From NCBI RefSeq assembly GCF_020283565.1, contig NC_060064.1:17566337-17630336 (forward strand): a stretch of DNA of 64,000 nucleotides, in the 5' to 3' direction. This document shows positions 38,590 through 49,731 of this stretch, piece by piece. The notes beneath the pieces are model-generated. The model did not search any database, was not told where the DNA came from, and saw nothing but the letters and a program-made list of their open reading frames with translations. How positions within the stretch are numbered: position 1 is the first letter of the stretch; each line of letters starts with the position of its first letter. The stretch comes from Trifolium pratense. Taxonomy: Eukaryota > Streptophyta > Magnoliopsida > Fabales > Fabaceae. A program made the translations under genes and the position numbers.

Positions 38590-40068
38590 ATTGTCACTAT
38601 CATCTGAGGTGTCATCTACCACAACCTCCTCCAAGTTTTCATTATGTTGATCAGTTTCAAATTCCATATTGTGCTCATGCCCATTCATCCATTGGCTCAA
38701 TACTTTCTGGTTGAGATTGCTTGTTCTCCCAATTCCAACTCTTTGATTCTTCAAAGATTACATCTCTACTTTCTGGTTAAGATTACTTTCTGGTTACTTT
38801 CTTTTCATTGGGATCATAGAGTTTGTATGCTTTTGATTTTTCACTAACTCCAAGCAAAATACATTTTCTGCTCTTGTTGTCAAGCTTCTTTCTTTGGCTG
38901 TCAGGTACATGCACATGAGCTAGACAACCAAAAAATTTAAAATGTTTTTAACACTCAAGGTTGGGCTTCTATTCATCACATAGGTGGCCCATTTTGCTGC
39001 TTCAGGCCAAAATTCCTTAGGTACCTTCCTTGCATTGAGCATACTTCTAACTATATTCATTAGAGTTCTGTTCTTCCTTTCAGAAACTCCATTTTGTTGA
39101 GTAGTATATGCAGTAGTTAACTGTCTTTTGATTCCTTCATCACTGCAAAAGTTGTTGAAAGCATTGGAGGTGTATTCTCTTCCTTTACCAGTCCTCAGAC
39201 ATTGTATTGCACAATTTGATTCCTTTTCAACTGATGCTTTAAAACTTTTAAAAACATCAAAGGCACTAGATTTTTCTTTCAACGGATAAATCCAAGTCTT
39301 TCTACTAAAGTCATCTGTGAATGTCATAAAGTATCTGTTTCCACCATTTGATTGAGGAGTTATGGGTCCACAAATGTCAGAATGAATTAATTCAAGTTTT
39401 TCACTAGCCCTCCAATTTGCTTGATTTGCAATTGAATCTCTGTGTTGCTTGTCACCCAAGCAATCTATACAGTTTTTTTTTTCTATTTCTTCAAATTCAG
39501 GTAGCCCTCTTACCAATTTCTTCTGAGACAAGGTATTCAGACCTTTAAAGCTCAAGTGACCATATCTGTTATGCCATAATTGTGTGTCTACTTGCTTATC
39601 AGTTTTCAGGCACATAGGAATTAGCACAAGTGCAGAAACCACATACATTCTATTATTTGACATCTGTGTAGTGAATAACAACCCTTTGTCATCATGGAAG
39701 ACCTTGCACAAATCTTTTTCGAAGATGATTGTGATAGATTTTTGTTGAAGCTGACCAATGCTCAGAAGATTTTTTTTCAGACCAGGCACATAATACACAT
39801 TACTGATGACATAAGTAATGTTATTGATGTTCAATTTCACCTTCCCTTTCCCCATGACTACCATTTTTGAACCATCACTCAGTTTGACTGAATCCCTAAA
39901 TTTTTCATCAAATTCAAACATCCAATCTTTTTGTCCTATCATATGGTTACTACGTCCAGAATCTAAGAACCAAATCTCATTTTTGCATTGGATTTCTTGA
40001 CTAGTTTTAGCCATCAATAACATTTCTTTACTATCATTGAATTCTGCATAATGACTATTACCTTCCAA
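38590..40068 (-). pseudogene. Copia protease/integrase remnant
   Basis: Same frame as gag, separated by one stop codon. Shows a protease-like WFLDSGRSNHM, a GAG-pre-integrase zinc site (LWHNRYGHLS ... CIDC), and the integrase core with HSDICGPI, TFTDDFSRKTW, and QQNGVSERKNRT. The second catalytic aspartate region, LRTD-G-G-E in working relatives, reads LRTGKGREYTS, so a catalytic acid is lost. The main frame stops at 38920 after NRSPTLSVKN; downstream, RKKLDNKSRKC and LYDPNEKK are still readable in shifted frames down to the MITE. Confidence 0.85.
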
Positions 40069-40074
40069 ATCAGG

Positions 40075-40818
40075 TCACTCACTTTGATAATGACCTAGGT
40101 TGTGACATTTGAAACATTCAACAAATTCTTTGCTTTGTCTTCCTCTACCATGACCAGCTCCTCTTCCAGAATTTGAAACCTTGAGAGCTTGTTCTTCAGT
40201 GCTTTCTTGTTGTCCTTTCATTCTCTGTTCATGAAGTGTCAAGCTACTCTGTAGTTCATCTATGGATAAAGTCGTTACATCATTTGATTCCTCAATTGAG
40301 CACACTACATAGTTGAATTTTGGAGATAAAGATCTCAAAATCTTTTCAACTACAGATACTTGTTCTAATCTTTCACCTTGTGTTGACATGCGATTTGCAA
40401 TCGCCAAGATTCTTGCAAAGTAATCAGCAACTGATTCACCCTCCTTCATTTCAAGAATCTCAAATTCCCTCCTCAGAGCTTGCAATCGAGCTCTCTTCAC
40501 CTTTGTGGATCCTTGATATCTTCTATGCATTGCTTCCCAAATATCTTTCGAGGTTTCACGTTCAATAATCGTTTCAAGAATTGTTCTATCAATAGATTGG
40601 AAGAGATAGTTTTTCACCTTCAAATCTTGAAGCTTGCTAGCTGCTGCTGCATGTTGTTGTTCGGCGGTGGCGTTCACCGGAGCAACAGTGACTCCAACTT
40701 CAATTAACGGCCAAAATTCCTTCGATCGAAGCAAGTTTTCCATCAACATAGCCCAGTGATCGTAATGACCATCGAACTTGGGGATCTGAGGTTGCATAAA
40801 GTTCGAATTATCCGTCAT
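40075..40818 (-). pseudogene. Copia gag remnant
   Basis: Starts MTDNSNFMQPQIPKFDGHYD, the usual copia Gag opening, followed by the retrotransposon gag (UBN2-type) domain with LKVKNYLFQSID and RALRREFEILEM-like segments, and ends at the zinc knuckle CFKCHNLGHYQSE. The stop TGA falls exactly where the last cysteine of the CX2CX4HX4C knuckle is expected, and the frame continues into the protease region after it. One base change (TGT or TGC to TGA) therefore splits the single Gag-Pol frame. An upstream in-frame extension to 40926 is probably leader. Confidence 0.85.
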
Positions 40819-40950
40819 TTTGATCGGAGAGGATGATCGGAAAGAAGGAAAGTTTGCGCAGGAATAACGGTTGTAACAGAATTTTGTTGAAAACTGCGGT
40901 TTTCTTTGTATCAGGACCCAGATCATGAACCGGGCTAATCTGATACCACT

Positions 40951-41603
40951 TGTTGGGTAAAAGGTGTGATCCGTATATTATTCATGATAGGCAAATGCCT
41001 TATACAGTAAAAACTCTTTAAATTAATAATGTCAGTACCGGAGAAATTTATTAATTTAGAGAGTTATTAATTTATCGATAAATTAATAATTATTAATTTA
41101 AAGAGTTTTTAAGTAATTATACTGTACATACCAAACAAAAAGGCAAATTAGTTTATGCCTCTTAGAATTACGTTGTAGCGAACCTTGGGACTCAACGTAA
41201 ATTAGTAACTATTGTGTTCATATGCATTGGAAAACAGACAACTATATTGAATCATATTTCAATAGTGTAATATATATTTTTTTCAATTTCTATGAATTAT
41301 TAATTTATGATTTTCTTGGGACCGAAAATTATAAAGGGATCTCCCAAAAAATTATTATCTTATTATTTTATCGAGTTTTTCAATTTTTTACATTGGCCCA
41401 AGTCGGGACCGGACAAATTTATTATTTTAGAGAGTTTATTAATTTACCGAGTATTAATTTAAAGAGTTTCTACTGTATAGACTTTACAAGTACTAGTTTG
41501 TTACACAAGCACTTACAGACACTCTTGGCTAAGGCCCTATGTACACTATCAGTCCTAACAACCAGCAGTACACAATGTACTGTGTGCAGCATCTGTCCTA
41601 ACA
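40951..41603 (-). repeat. 5' LTR of the copia element, with MITE inside
   Basis: Same TGTTGGGT...CCTAACA unit as 36833-37017, expanded by the MITE at 41005-41475 plus a duplicated TA. Confidence 0.9.
41005..41475. mobile_element. Emigrant/pogo-like MITE inside the LTR
   Basis: Ends CAGTAAAAACTCTTTAAATT and (minus strand) CAGTAGAAACTCTTTAAATT, with TA on both sides (41003-41004 and 41476-41477). The other LTR shows the empty site CCTTATATAGAC, which directly proves the insertion. End sequence and TA target match the Emigrant/Lemi1 pogo-like group of Tc1/mariner. Length 471 bp, no transposase; the inner TTAATTTAGAGAG words repeat near both ends. Confidence 0.92.
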
Positions 41604-41769
41604 CATATCATATGATTCAAAAGTACCTACCAACATATTCAGTTAACTGAATTTTCATGACTTTATCATCAATTGCACGAAAAGTCATAACAAATTAAAT
41701 ATCATAACAAGGTAATCAAACACTAAACTACGGTACAAATATCCTAATAAGGGAATACCATAAATTTTA

Positions 41770-42091
41770 GGGTTTAAATGTCCAAATCGTGTACTTGTAA
41801 TGCAGGTGAATTTGAGTTTCCAACCCTAAACAAAAGGAAATTCTCAATTTTCCCTTGTAATATCATATTCCATTCATTTTAGTCCTTTATTTACACATGT
41901 ACGTCATCCAAAAAACCTGATGCGACAAGAATTTGCTGACTAAACCAAATCATCTTTTTTGAATGACATGTGTAATAAAGGACAAAGATGAAAGGAATCT
42001 GACGTTACAAAGGCAAATTGAGAGGATTTTTTGTTTAGGGACAAAAATCCAACTTCGCCTACATTACAAGGACGATTTGCACAATTAACCC
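41770..42091. mobile_element. Foldback MITE near the copia element
   Basis: Left GGGTTTAAATGTCCAAATCGT and right (minus) GGGTTAATTGTGCAAATCGT are inverted repeats; the arms continue with CCAACCCTAAACAAAAGG-like and matching complementary text. Flanks share AAATTTT but not an exact 9-mer. Non-coding. Confidence 0.65.
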
Positions 42092-43608
42092 AAATTTTTA
42101 ACTATAAAATGCTAACAAGGAACCAATGGTGAATTGAAATTGTTTAAAAACAGAGCTATTAATGTGTCGGCGGTGTGAATTTCTAATTACAAATTCCATG
42201 CATTCTCACAATTTGCACATCTTTAGTTGTTGGATCAATATTTGCTTATTTTCCACACCATCTTATCTTGATCCAACAGTCATCAATGTGTCGACCGTGT
42301 GAATTTCTAATTGTAGTATTTACAATTGGTTAGTATGAACTTAATTTTTAGTCATGAATGACACCATGCCAGTAAAAAATAAGGGTTCCATAGACAAAAT
42401 TATATATTGAACAATCCTTGCAACAACATCAAAGTGTTTACTAAACTCAATTAATTAAAACTCAAGATATATAGATTAACATAACATAAATTAATTATAT
42501 GAGTATAATTAAAATATATTGTTAATTATTATGTTACTTTTCTCTTTGCCATGATCAACCCTAAACATTCAACTTTTTAACTCTTAGTTCATCTAGCTTA
42601 ACGAGTTAAGTTACATGCCTCACTCCAACATCATCAACATTTTATCACCTATATGCATTTATATTTTTTTAACATATTATTAACTTTGACCTCACTTGTC
42701 TATATTTTTTTATCCGTCACTGGGAAACATGACCGACCAACACCTTAGCTTTGTGTCTGGTACTTCATCAAATTAAAGTACACCTTAGCTTTGTGTCTGG
42801 TACTTCATCAAATTAAAGTAATTCATCCCTAGCTAGTGGCCATTTAACCTGTGACCAATCAAGATTTTGTTTCTTTCAACTAATTAACAAAATGATGATG
42901 GCGATAAATTAAATAACATAACACGAATATACTTTATTAATTTATGCCTAGTAATTGTTTATAATTTTTTAGTTAAATATATTTTTGGTTCATCTAAATT
43001 ATATTAATTTCCAAAGTTTACTAAACTCAATTAATTAAATCTCTAAATTTCCAAAGTTTAATCTCTAAATTTTCTGTTTTCAAATTTATAGTGTCTACTT
43101 TTTCACAAAATTTTACATATAATATTCCAAATGACATTTTTATAAACATATGTTAGTATTTAATCTTTAATTCTTATTAATTTTTCTATAACTTAAAATT
43201 AAAGATAAACGAGGTGTATGTGGAGTTAAAGGAAAGTGTGTTTAATTACTGTTGAAAATAACATCAAATTACTTTTCTGTAACTTATTAATTTTTCTGTA
43301 ACTTATTTTTTTACTGTTGAAAATAACATCAAATTACTTTTCTTTAAAATAAAAGTTTAATTGTTGTGCACAGTCGATATAAAAACTTTTTATACATATA
43401 TACTTGAGACTTTTTAATAAGGTCCTAGTTAATGAAAAAAAATGTAAATTTTTGTAATTAAGCACTACAATTCTTAAAAAATGGAAAGAAAAGAAAAAAG
43501 TCACAATTCACAAAGAACGTTGACAAAACAAGCACGTTTGGAGAAGATAGGGATGCACATGGGTGTGTACGTAGTAGGGCGAGTTGAGATGCGCCGGTTT
43601 CGTTGGAG
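42092..43608. other. Non-coding DNA with small direct repeats
   Basis: GTGTGAATTTCTAATT flanks a 110-bp piece (42172 and 42298). ACTAAACTCAATTAATTAAA occurs at 42439 and 43020. AATAACATCAAATTACTTTTC occurs at 43257 and 43321. No gene seen. Confidence 0.5.
42741..42820. repeat. Exact 40-bp tandem duplication
   Basis: Two identical adjacent 40-bp units beginning CACCTTAGCTTTGTGTCTGG. Identity of the units implies a recent event. Confidence 0.95.
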
Positions 43609-44161
43609 TAGGGATGACAGGAAAACTCAAACTCGATAGAATCACCTGAACTCAAACTCAAGTCAACGGGCGAAACTCGAGTTGATTGGGTTTGGGTTTG
43701 GGTTCGGGTGACACCCGAATATATGGGTGTGAGTTTGTGTAGTATCAAACACACCCGAAACTCATTCATCCACCCGTTTATATATTAAATTACCTATTTA
43801 CCCTTATGTATTTTGCTCCCTTTTAAGTTTATGAATGTTGTATTGGTGCATGTTGTAGTGATGATAACATTTGATGAATTTTTAATAAAAAATAAAACTA
43901 TTTTGAAATTTACAAACTATATTACCAGATTATGCTACATTTTGCACTTTATCAAATATAGTTCGGGTCGGGTTTGAACAGATAATCAATTATGTGTGTT
44001 CTTGTTACGGGTTTCGGATTTGGGTGAAAAAACCCGAACCTAGTGCGGGCGTGGGTTTCATTTTCTCACCCGAACAACATTTGGGTTTGGGTGACACCCG
44101 AATATATGACTGTGGGTTTGGGTATCAAACTCGCACCCATAGACACCCATTGTCATCCCTA
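43609..44161. mobile_element. hAT-like element, TAGGGATGACA ends
   Basis: Left TAGGGATGACAGG and right TTGTCATCCCTA are inverted ends of a widespread plant hAT type, with TTGGGTTTGGGT.CGGGTGACACCCGAATATATG repeated in both subterminal parts (43690 and 44080). The 8-bp flanks CGTTGGAG and CACGAGAG do not match, so one end may have decayed. No transposase frame. Confidence 0.6.
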
Positions 44162-44842
44162 CACGAGAGACTATTGGAAGGTTTGAGTAACACCATCCAA
44201 TCCAACTACTATAGAAATTGGCACCATTAATTCAACTTGATTCATATTGAACTATTTCATACTCACTCCGTTCCAAAATATAAAGAGAAAATTGGTCAAA
44301 CAATATTGATATATTTAATCCAAAATTTTAACCAATTACATCAACTTTTTTTTGACAATTTTTTCTTATATATTAATGAATTATATTTTCAGACTTTTAT
44401 GTGATTGATCCATATCCAATTCACTTGTGCCTTGGTCTAAATTTTAAAATGTTGAAATTTCTTAGGCAAATAAAAACATGTGCCCTTAGGGTATATAATG
44501 GCACATGTTAAGGTGCATTTAATTAGCTAGTATCTCACTTAATGTATTTCAAAAATAATAGTAATAATCAACTTTATTAATTAAAAGATATGGTTCACTA
44601 AATTTATTACTGATCGTTAACAAACGAAAAAAATATATATAGTGGATGCATATAATTTAAAAAGGCCAGATTGTTAACAAAGACGAAAAAAAAATGGATG
44701 CATATATAGTTTATTTATTTTTTATTAAGGATGTATATAATTAGTCAGGCGCGTGTATCATCATGATCTTTGGCAAGAGTGTCATAATTTGCGTTTCAAA
44801 TTCATTTAAATAATTAATAAATATAGTGGACCATATCTTTTA

Positions 44843-45184
44843 GATTTAATTACATTTTTAGTCTCTTATCTTTATTTTAGGTTTTAGGTTGGTCTCTTAT
44901 TTTTTTAAAATTTTAAGTTGGTCCCTTATCTTTTCTGCAGGTTTCAAGTTGGTCCCTCCCGTCAAATTTTTCACTATTACCGTTAAATTTGGACACATGG
45001 CAAACGAAAACCACAATTGGAAAGATGACACGTGTCCAAATTTAACGATAATAGTGAAAAATTTGACGGGAGGAACCAACATGAAACCTACATAAAAGAT
45101 AAGGGGCCAACTTGAAACTTTTAAAAGATAAGAGACCAACTTAAAAACTAAAATAAAGATAAGGACTAAAAGTGCAATTAAGCC
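44843..45184. mobile_element. Long foldback MITE, Mutator-like, 9-bp TSD
   Basis: Flanked by an exact 9-bp duplication TATCTTTTA (44834-44842 and 45185-45193). The two halves are near-perfect inverted copies (GTCCCTTATCTTTT, CCTCCCGTCAAATTTTTCAC, GGACACATG and complements), so a transcript would fold into a hairpin of about 140 bp per arm. No protein; open frames on both strands are mirror images produced by the palindrome. Confidence 0.88.
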
Positions 45185-45385
45185 TATCTTTTAAGTAATA
45201 AAGTTGATTATTACTATTTTTTAAATACATTAATTGAGATACTAATTAATTAAATACACCTTAAAATGTGACGTCCGGACACATGTTAGCGGAATCCAAT
45301 TTCTTATAATGAAATTTAGTTTATAACTGTGAGAATATTTGGAAATGAATGTCATCTAATTACCCGATAATTTTTTTTATCTAAA

Positions 45386-45592
45386 CTAGCGGGCCAGGCA
45401 GGCGCGTTCCGCGCCTGCCTGTGTCTAACTTATGTACCAAAAAAAAAAGATACGCCTTATGTTATGGTGAGTTTCTTAATAAAAGATTTTTGTTGCTACT
45501 AAAAAAAAGCAAGGGTAATGTTGGTATTATGAAAATTCTACCCCAAAACTCATGTATTCTTTTTATATATTATAGTATAGAATAGATATAGA
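45386..45592 (-). mobile_element. Short Helitron with complete ends
   Basis: On the minus strand the 5' end TCTATATCTATTCTATACT begins at 45592, preceded by A. The 3' end has a 12-bp GC-rich stem CAGGCAGGCGCG/CGCGCCTGCCTG (45395-45421, loop TTC), a short spacer, then CTAG ending at 45386, followed by T. An A/T insertion site, TC and CTAG termini and a 3' hairpin meet all the sequence criteria for a Helitron. 207 bp, non-autonomous. Confidence 0.75.
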
Positions 45593-46060
45593 TGAAAAAA
45601 CCATAAAAAAAAAAAGAGGAAGTTAAGGGCAATTATGGAATAATTAAAAAACCATAAAGGAAGTTAAGGGCAAAATGGACCAAAAAAAATCCAGCCCAAA
45701 CTCCCTTATCCCCTTTATATATTGTTATAGAAGTATAGAATAGATATAGATGAAAAAACCATAAAAAAAAGAGGAAGTTAAGGGCAATTATGGAATAATT
45801 AAAAAACCATAAAGGAAGTTAAGGGCAAAATGGACCAAAAAAAATCCAGCCCAAACTCCCTTATCCCCTTTATATATTGTTATAGATTATATATTGTTAT
45901 AGAAGTATAGAATAGATATAGATGAAAAAACCATAAAAAAAAGAGGAAGTTAAGGACAATTATGGAATAATTAAAAAACCATAAAGGAAGTTAAGGGCAA
46001 AATGGACCAAAAAAAATCCAGCCCAAACTCCCTTATCCCCTTTATATATTGTTATAGATA
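45593..46060 (-). repeat. Tandem array of Helitron-like 5' ends
   Basis: Three nearly identical units (about 158, 172 and 138 bp), with TCTATATCTATTCTATACT ends read on the minus strand at 45750 and 45922 in addition to 45592. Each holds AGGAAGTTAAGGGCAA twice and ATGGACCAAAAAAAATCC. Differences are a few A-run lengths, one GGGCA to GGACA change and an 18-bp local duplication. None has its own 3' hairpin. Confidence 0.8.
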
Positions 46061-46220
46061 AAGGAACTTAACATTAATTAAACCTGAATAATTAATATCA
46101 AAAAGGTGTATTACAACAAAAAAATATTTTAATATTAATCTTCATGTGCCTTTAACATTTTATTAAAAGAAAGTCATAGAAATGTACAAAAAAAATAAAA
46201 AATTCATAGAATATACTGTA

Positions 46221-46682
46221 CTCCCTTCGTCCTTATTTATAAGCAAAAGTCGATGAAAAAATGGCATCAAATATATGCAAAAGTTAACGAAAGTAACTTT
46301 GTTAAATGTTATCATTTCAAAAGTATTCCTAATTAATTGTTTCACTTTTTGACATTACTACAAATATCAATGTAAATTTAATGTATTATAAGAGATACTA
46401 TAGTAACAATAACAAATTTCTTAATAAAGGCCTTTGATGTCTCATGTCGGTTTTGTGAAATTTAGCTATTAATGTGCCTCTAGAAGATTAAGACAATATA
46501 GCAGCAGATATTAATGATGCTTGGATGCATTCAATAAAGAAAATGGGATCGAGAAAAAATTAAATGCAATTTGCATTAAATTTTATGAGATTAAGGAAAA
46601 AATATTTTTTAAAATGGTTTTTCTTTATAATATGGGACCAAAATAAATGAGGTTCTTTCCTTATAATTTGGAACGGAGGGAG
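46221..46682. mobile_element. Stowaway-like MITE
   Basis: Ends CTCCCTTCGTCCTTATTTATAA and ...TTATAATTTGGAACGGAGGGAG, with TA on both sides (46219-46220 and 46683-46684). Classical Stowaway ends; 462 bp, non-coding. Confidence 0.75.
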
Positions 46683-46684
46683 TA

Positions 46685-48396
46685 CGTATTTTCTGTCAAA
46701 AAAATGTAATGTTTTTTTTTTGAAAAATGCTAAACAGTATTTCCGGACACTATTTAAATTTATTACTTCCTCCGGTCCTTAATATAAGAAAAATGTAACT
46801 TTTTAAATTTATTGAAAATCTAATGTATTTAGTCCCTATTATAGACTGGATACGTTAGATGTTCAATGAATCTAAAAAGTAAATTTTTTCTTATATTCTG
46901 TTTGGTTTTATAGAAAGAAAGTGAGAGGAAAAAAAATTACACAAACCAATGCATTAACTTAGACTAAAGTGCATGAACTTAGACTAACTTTAGTCTAATT
47001 TTCTTTTCTCCCACTTTCTTTCCCTAGATGAGAGAGGCGGTGTAATAATGTAAATGATTTGAAGGTTTCTTTTTCTTCTTTTTTTGACAAGATGAAGATT
47101 GACTTTTGCTTTCTGGATTTCGTGAGAGAGAAAATGTAGTGCATTAAAATTAATTTAGAAAAGGAGAATGTTAACATGTGCATATATGGCACATGTTAAG
47201 GTAGTAAAAATAGAAATTATGCCTTAGAATTTGTGCATTTTAACTTTTTAAGCATTAAATGTCTTGTATCATTAAATGTTAAATTTTTATATTAAGATAC
47301 CTTATCATGTGCCTTATATGCACATGTTAACAAGACCCTTTAGAAAAACCATAAAAGTGGTGTATTAATTAGTCTTTATCCTACGCAATATTGCACAGAT
47401 TAGAAAAATCCATATAAATATTAGCATATAACATTTTATTCAATTTGTTTTAATGAGTATTTTTAAAATATTAAATTTTTACTAATAGACAATTAAAGAT
47501 ATTAATGATCAAAATTGTACATTGATATACGTACAGCGGTCAAACAAAATCTTATAATTATGAACGAAGATAGTATTTTTCTTTTTCTTTTCTACTGTAC
47601 AATATATTTTTTTTCCTCAAAATCTTATAATTATTCATGATTAACAATAAATATAAATAATGAAGAATTGGCGGCTACAACATTTGTGGGCTGACACAAA
47701 TAAATCTAAGAGCACCACACGTGTAATAGTCGTAAGCGTGGGCCATTGAAATATAATTATGGTAGTTAGCGTGTCGGATAATGGGAAGAAAATCTAGGTG
47801 AGCCCCAACAACTTGTAGTATTTTCTTTATCATCAATGACGTGATTCATAACTTTATGTCTTTATTAGGCTATTGTATTGGAATATAATTACGGTAGTTT
47901 TTGTCATAATGATCCCCGACATTAGTTTTTGTCAAAGAACCGTTTGATAAAGATGATGTGGACATTTTGTTGACTTTACTAATCAATACGTGTCACTTTT
48001 TTTAAAATTTGATATCACATAGGCGCGTGCAGTGACCATATTGAAGGTAAAATAGAACAAAAAGGAAGGTAAACATTGAAGAACTAAAATGACCATTTTA
48101 GATGAACATTGAGAGACTAAATTGACTGAAATAAAAAATAACCTTCAAATATAAAATCCTAAATAAATCTCTATCTTCTTCCTCTTCTCATCTCCATAAC
48201 CATTTTTGAAAAGTTGAAAGATGAAAGGAGTTCCACCATTTTCGCAGCAAAGAGAAGCTTTAACTACCTAAATTGGAAGGCAATCATCATTCACATGGAA
48301 GGTAAAAACTTGATTCATTGATTAATTAATTTATTGTTATAGGAATGTCATGTGCACATGCTATTGCTGCAATTGCCTATAAGAATCACAAAGCTA
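46685..48396. other. Non-coding DNA, includes copy 1 of a dispersed repeat
   Basis: A truncated Stowaway-like end (TTCCTCCGGTCCTTAATATAAG, 46768) and the 210-bp repeat at 47655-47870 lie here. No gene seen. Confidence 0.4.
47655..47870. repeat. 210-bp dispersed repeat, copy 1
   Basis: GAAGAATTGGCGGCTACAAC...GACGTGAT.CATAACTTTATGTC is about 85-90% similar by eye to 58848-59063, in the same orientation. Looser similarity extends leftward in both copies (GTTATTCAATTTGTT..GA.GAGTATTTT), so a larger segment was probably duplicated. Confidence 0.75.
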
Positions 48397-48686
48397 TTCC
48401 CTCCTGACACAAATATAAGCAAAAAATGTTGTTTACGCGGTTTTTAAGAAATTTAGTTTAAGTATAGTTAATTTTCTTGATTTAATGCAAAACATGAGTT
48501 AAGTTTATTATATTATCCATTTTGAAAAGTGTAAAAATGAAATAAATGTCTAAAATAAAATAGAATTAAATAATGATATATTAGGAATAGTAATATTAAT
48601 TATTTTAAAAATAGTTAATTTTTGCTTATAATAATGACCAAAATTTGAAGTGTTTTTCTTCTTCTTATATTAGTGTCCGGAGGAAG
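48397..48686. mobile_element. Stowaway-like MITE, diverged
   Basis: Left TTCCCTCCTGACACAAATATAAG and right (minus) CTTCCTCCGGACACTAATATAAG with TA at both borders (48395-48396 and 48687-48688). 290 bp, no coding. Confidence 0.65.
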
Positions 48687-49130
48687 TAAGGATTATTGTA
48701 GTGGGTGGTTGACACTTGGTGCATACAAAGCATCATACAATGTGTTTGCTCTAAACATAATTGTCTTTGTTTCACATAAGCAATCAAGCTTCAACCAAAA
48801 TGTGAGGATGATGTGGAGAAAAATTTACATAGTACATACAAATTATACAAATTAAACTCTTTGAAAATACTATTTTAGAATCATATTTTAGAAAAGTTTT
48901 TAAATTTTTTGGATTTCGAGTTCCAAAAAAAATTATTTACCAAAAATGTTAAATTTTTATTTTACTCTTTTCTTACATAAAAAGCCTCATTTTAATGTTC
49001 ACTTTAAGCCTCACAACATATTGGGCAGGGCTTGTTCGCGATTTGAATCATATGGGATCGATTGAACATAATTAATTATCCTCTCATTTCTTCCTTTTGG
49101 AAATGAGGTGTCGTTGAATATATATATATA

Positions 49131-49731
49131 TGTAGGATATTTTATCCAATAATTTATTTCAAAGTTATTTTATATATTAAATTATTATTTTTATTATTAT
49201 TAATATTGTTATTATTGTTAATTATGCACGTTACTTAATTTGCTTGGTCAAAATAGTTGTTCCTATTTACTTGGGCGGTTACAACTCTTTAATTCTAATA
49301 AACAGATTTTATGGATCATGGTTAATTGGCCTTATGAGATTGATTAGCAATAGTATATTATATATATAAAGGGTGACGAGTCTGAGGAAGAATATAGGAA
49401 ACTAAGTGACACAAGTAAAATATATAATAATACTAAGTTCCCATGAGCATCCAAAAAATAGTTCTATGAGACCTTGCTAATTCACGTGCAGTGCTAGCAA
49501 GATGTGACTGTTGTATCCTGAAGAGTATTAGCTATGAGGCCAACTGCACCGGGTAACTTACCTGTGGCGGCGAAATACTCTTAAGCCCAGTGCATTTGCA
49601 CGCCTCAGTCAATAATGCGATAAGTTCTTCTTGTTCTATAATTTTATTTTATTATGTATCATATTTATTTTTTGTAATATTTCTTTGATTTATTGTATTG
49701 AAATAATTCTATGTGTAACATTTTTCCAACA
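49131..49731 (+). repeat. 5' LTR of the young element
   Basis: TGTAGGATATTTTATCC...TTTTTCCAACA. Contains a TATATATAAAGGG TATA-like motif near 49362 that could serve as the promoter. Confidence 0.93.

Larger units (their letters stand above)
36833..41603 (-). mobile_element. Ty1/copia LTR retrotransposon, degenerate
   Basis: Complete outline of a minus-strand copia element. LTRs lie at 36833-37017 and 40951-41603, with an exact 5-bp duplication CATAT outside (36828-36832 and 41604-41608). A primer site TGGTATCAGA (minus, about 40938-40947) lies next to the 5' LTR, and a purine tract AAGGGAGGGTA lies next to the 3' LTR (about 37017-37028). Gag and pol remnants are in collinear order. Pol has internal deletions and two MITE insertions, so it cannot move on its own. 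It sits in the intron upstream of the remaining U-box exons, in the same orientation. Confidence 0.93.

Noticed and set aside
44889..45139. Similar proteins on both strands (MVSYFFKILSW and MVSYLLKVSSW)
   Set aside because: They are mirror images created by the foldback MITE at 44843-45184, not genes.
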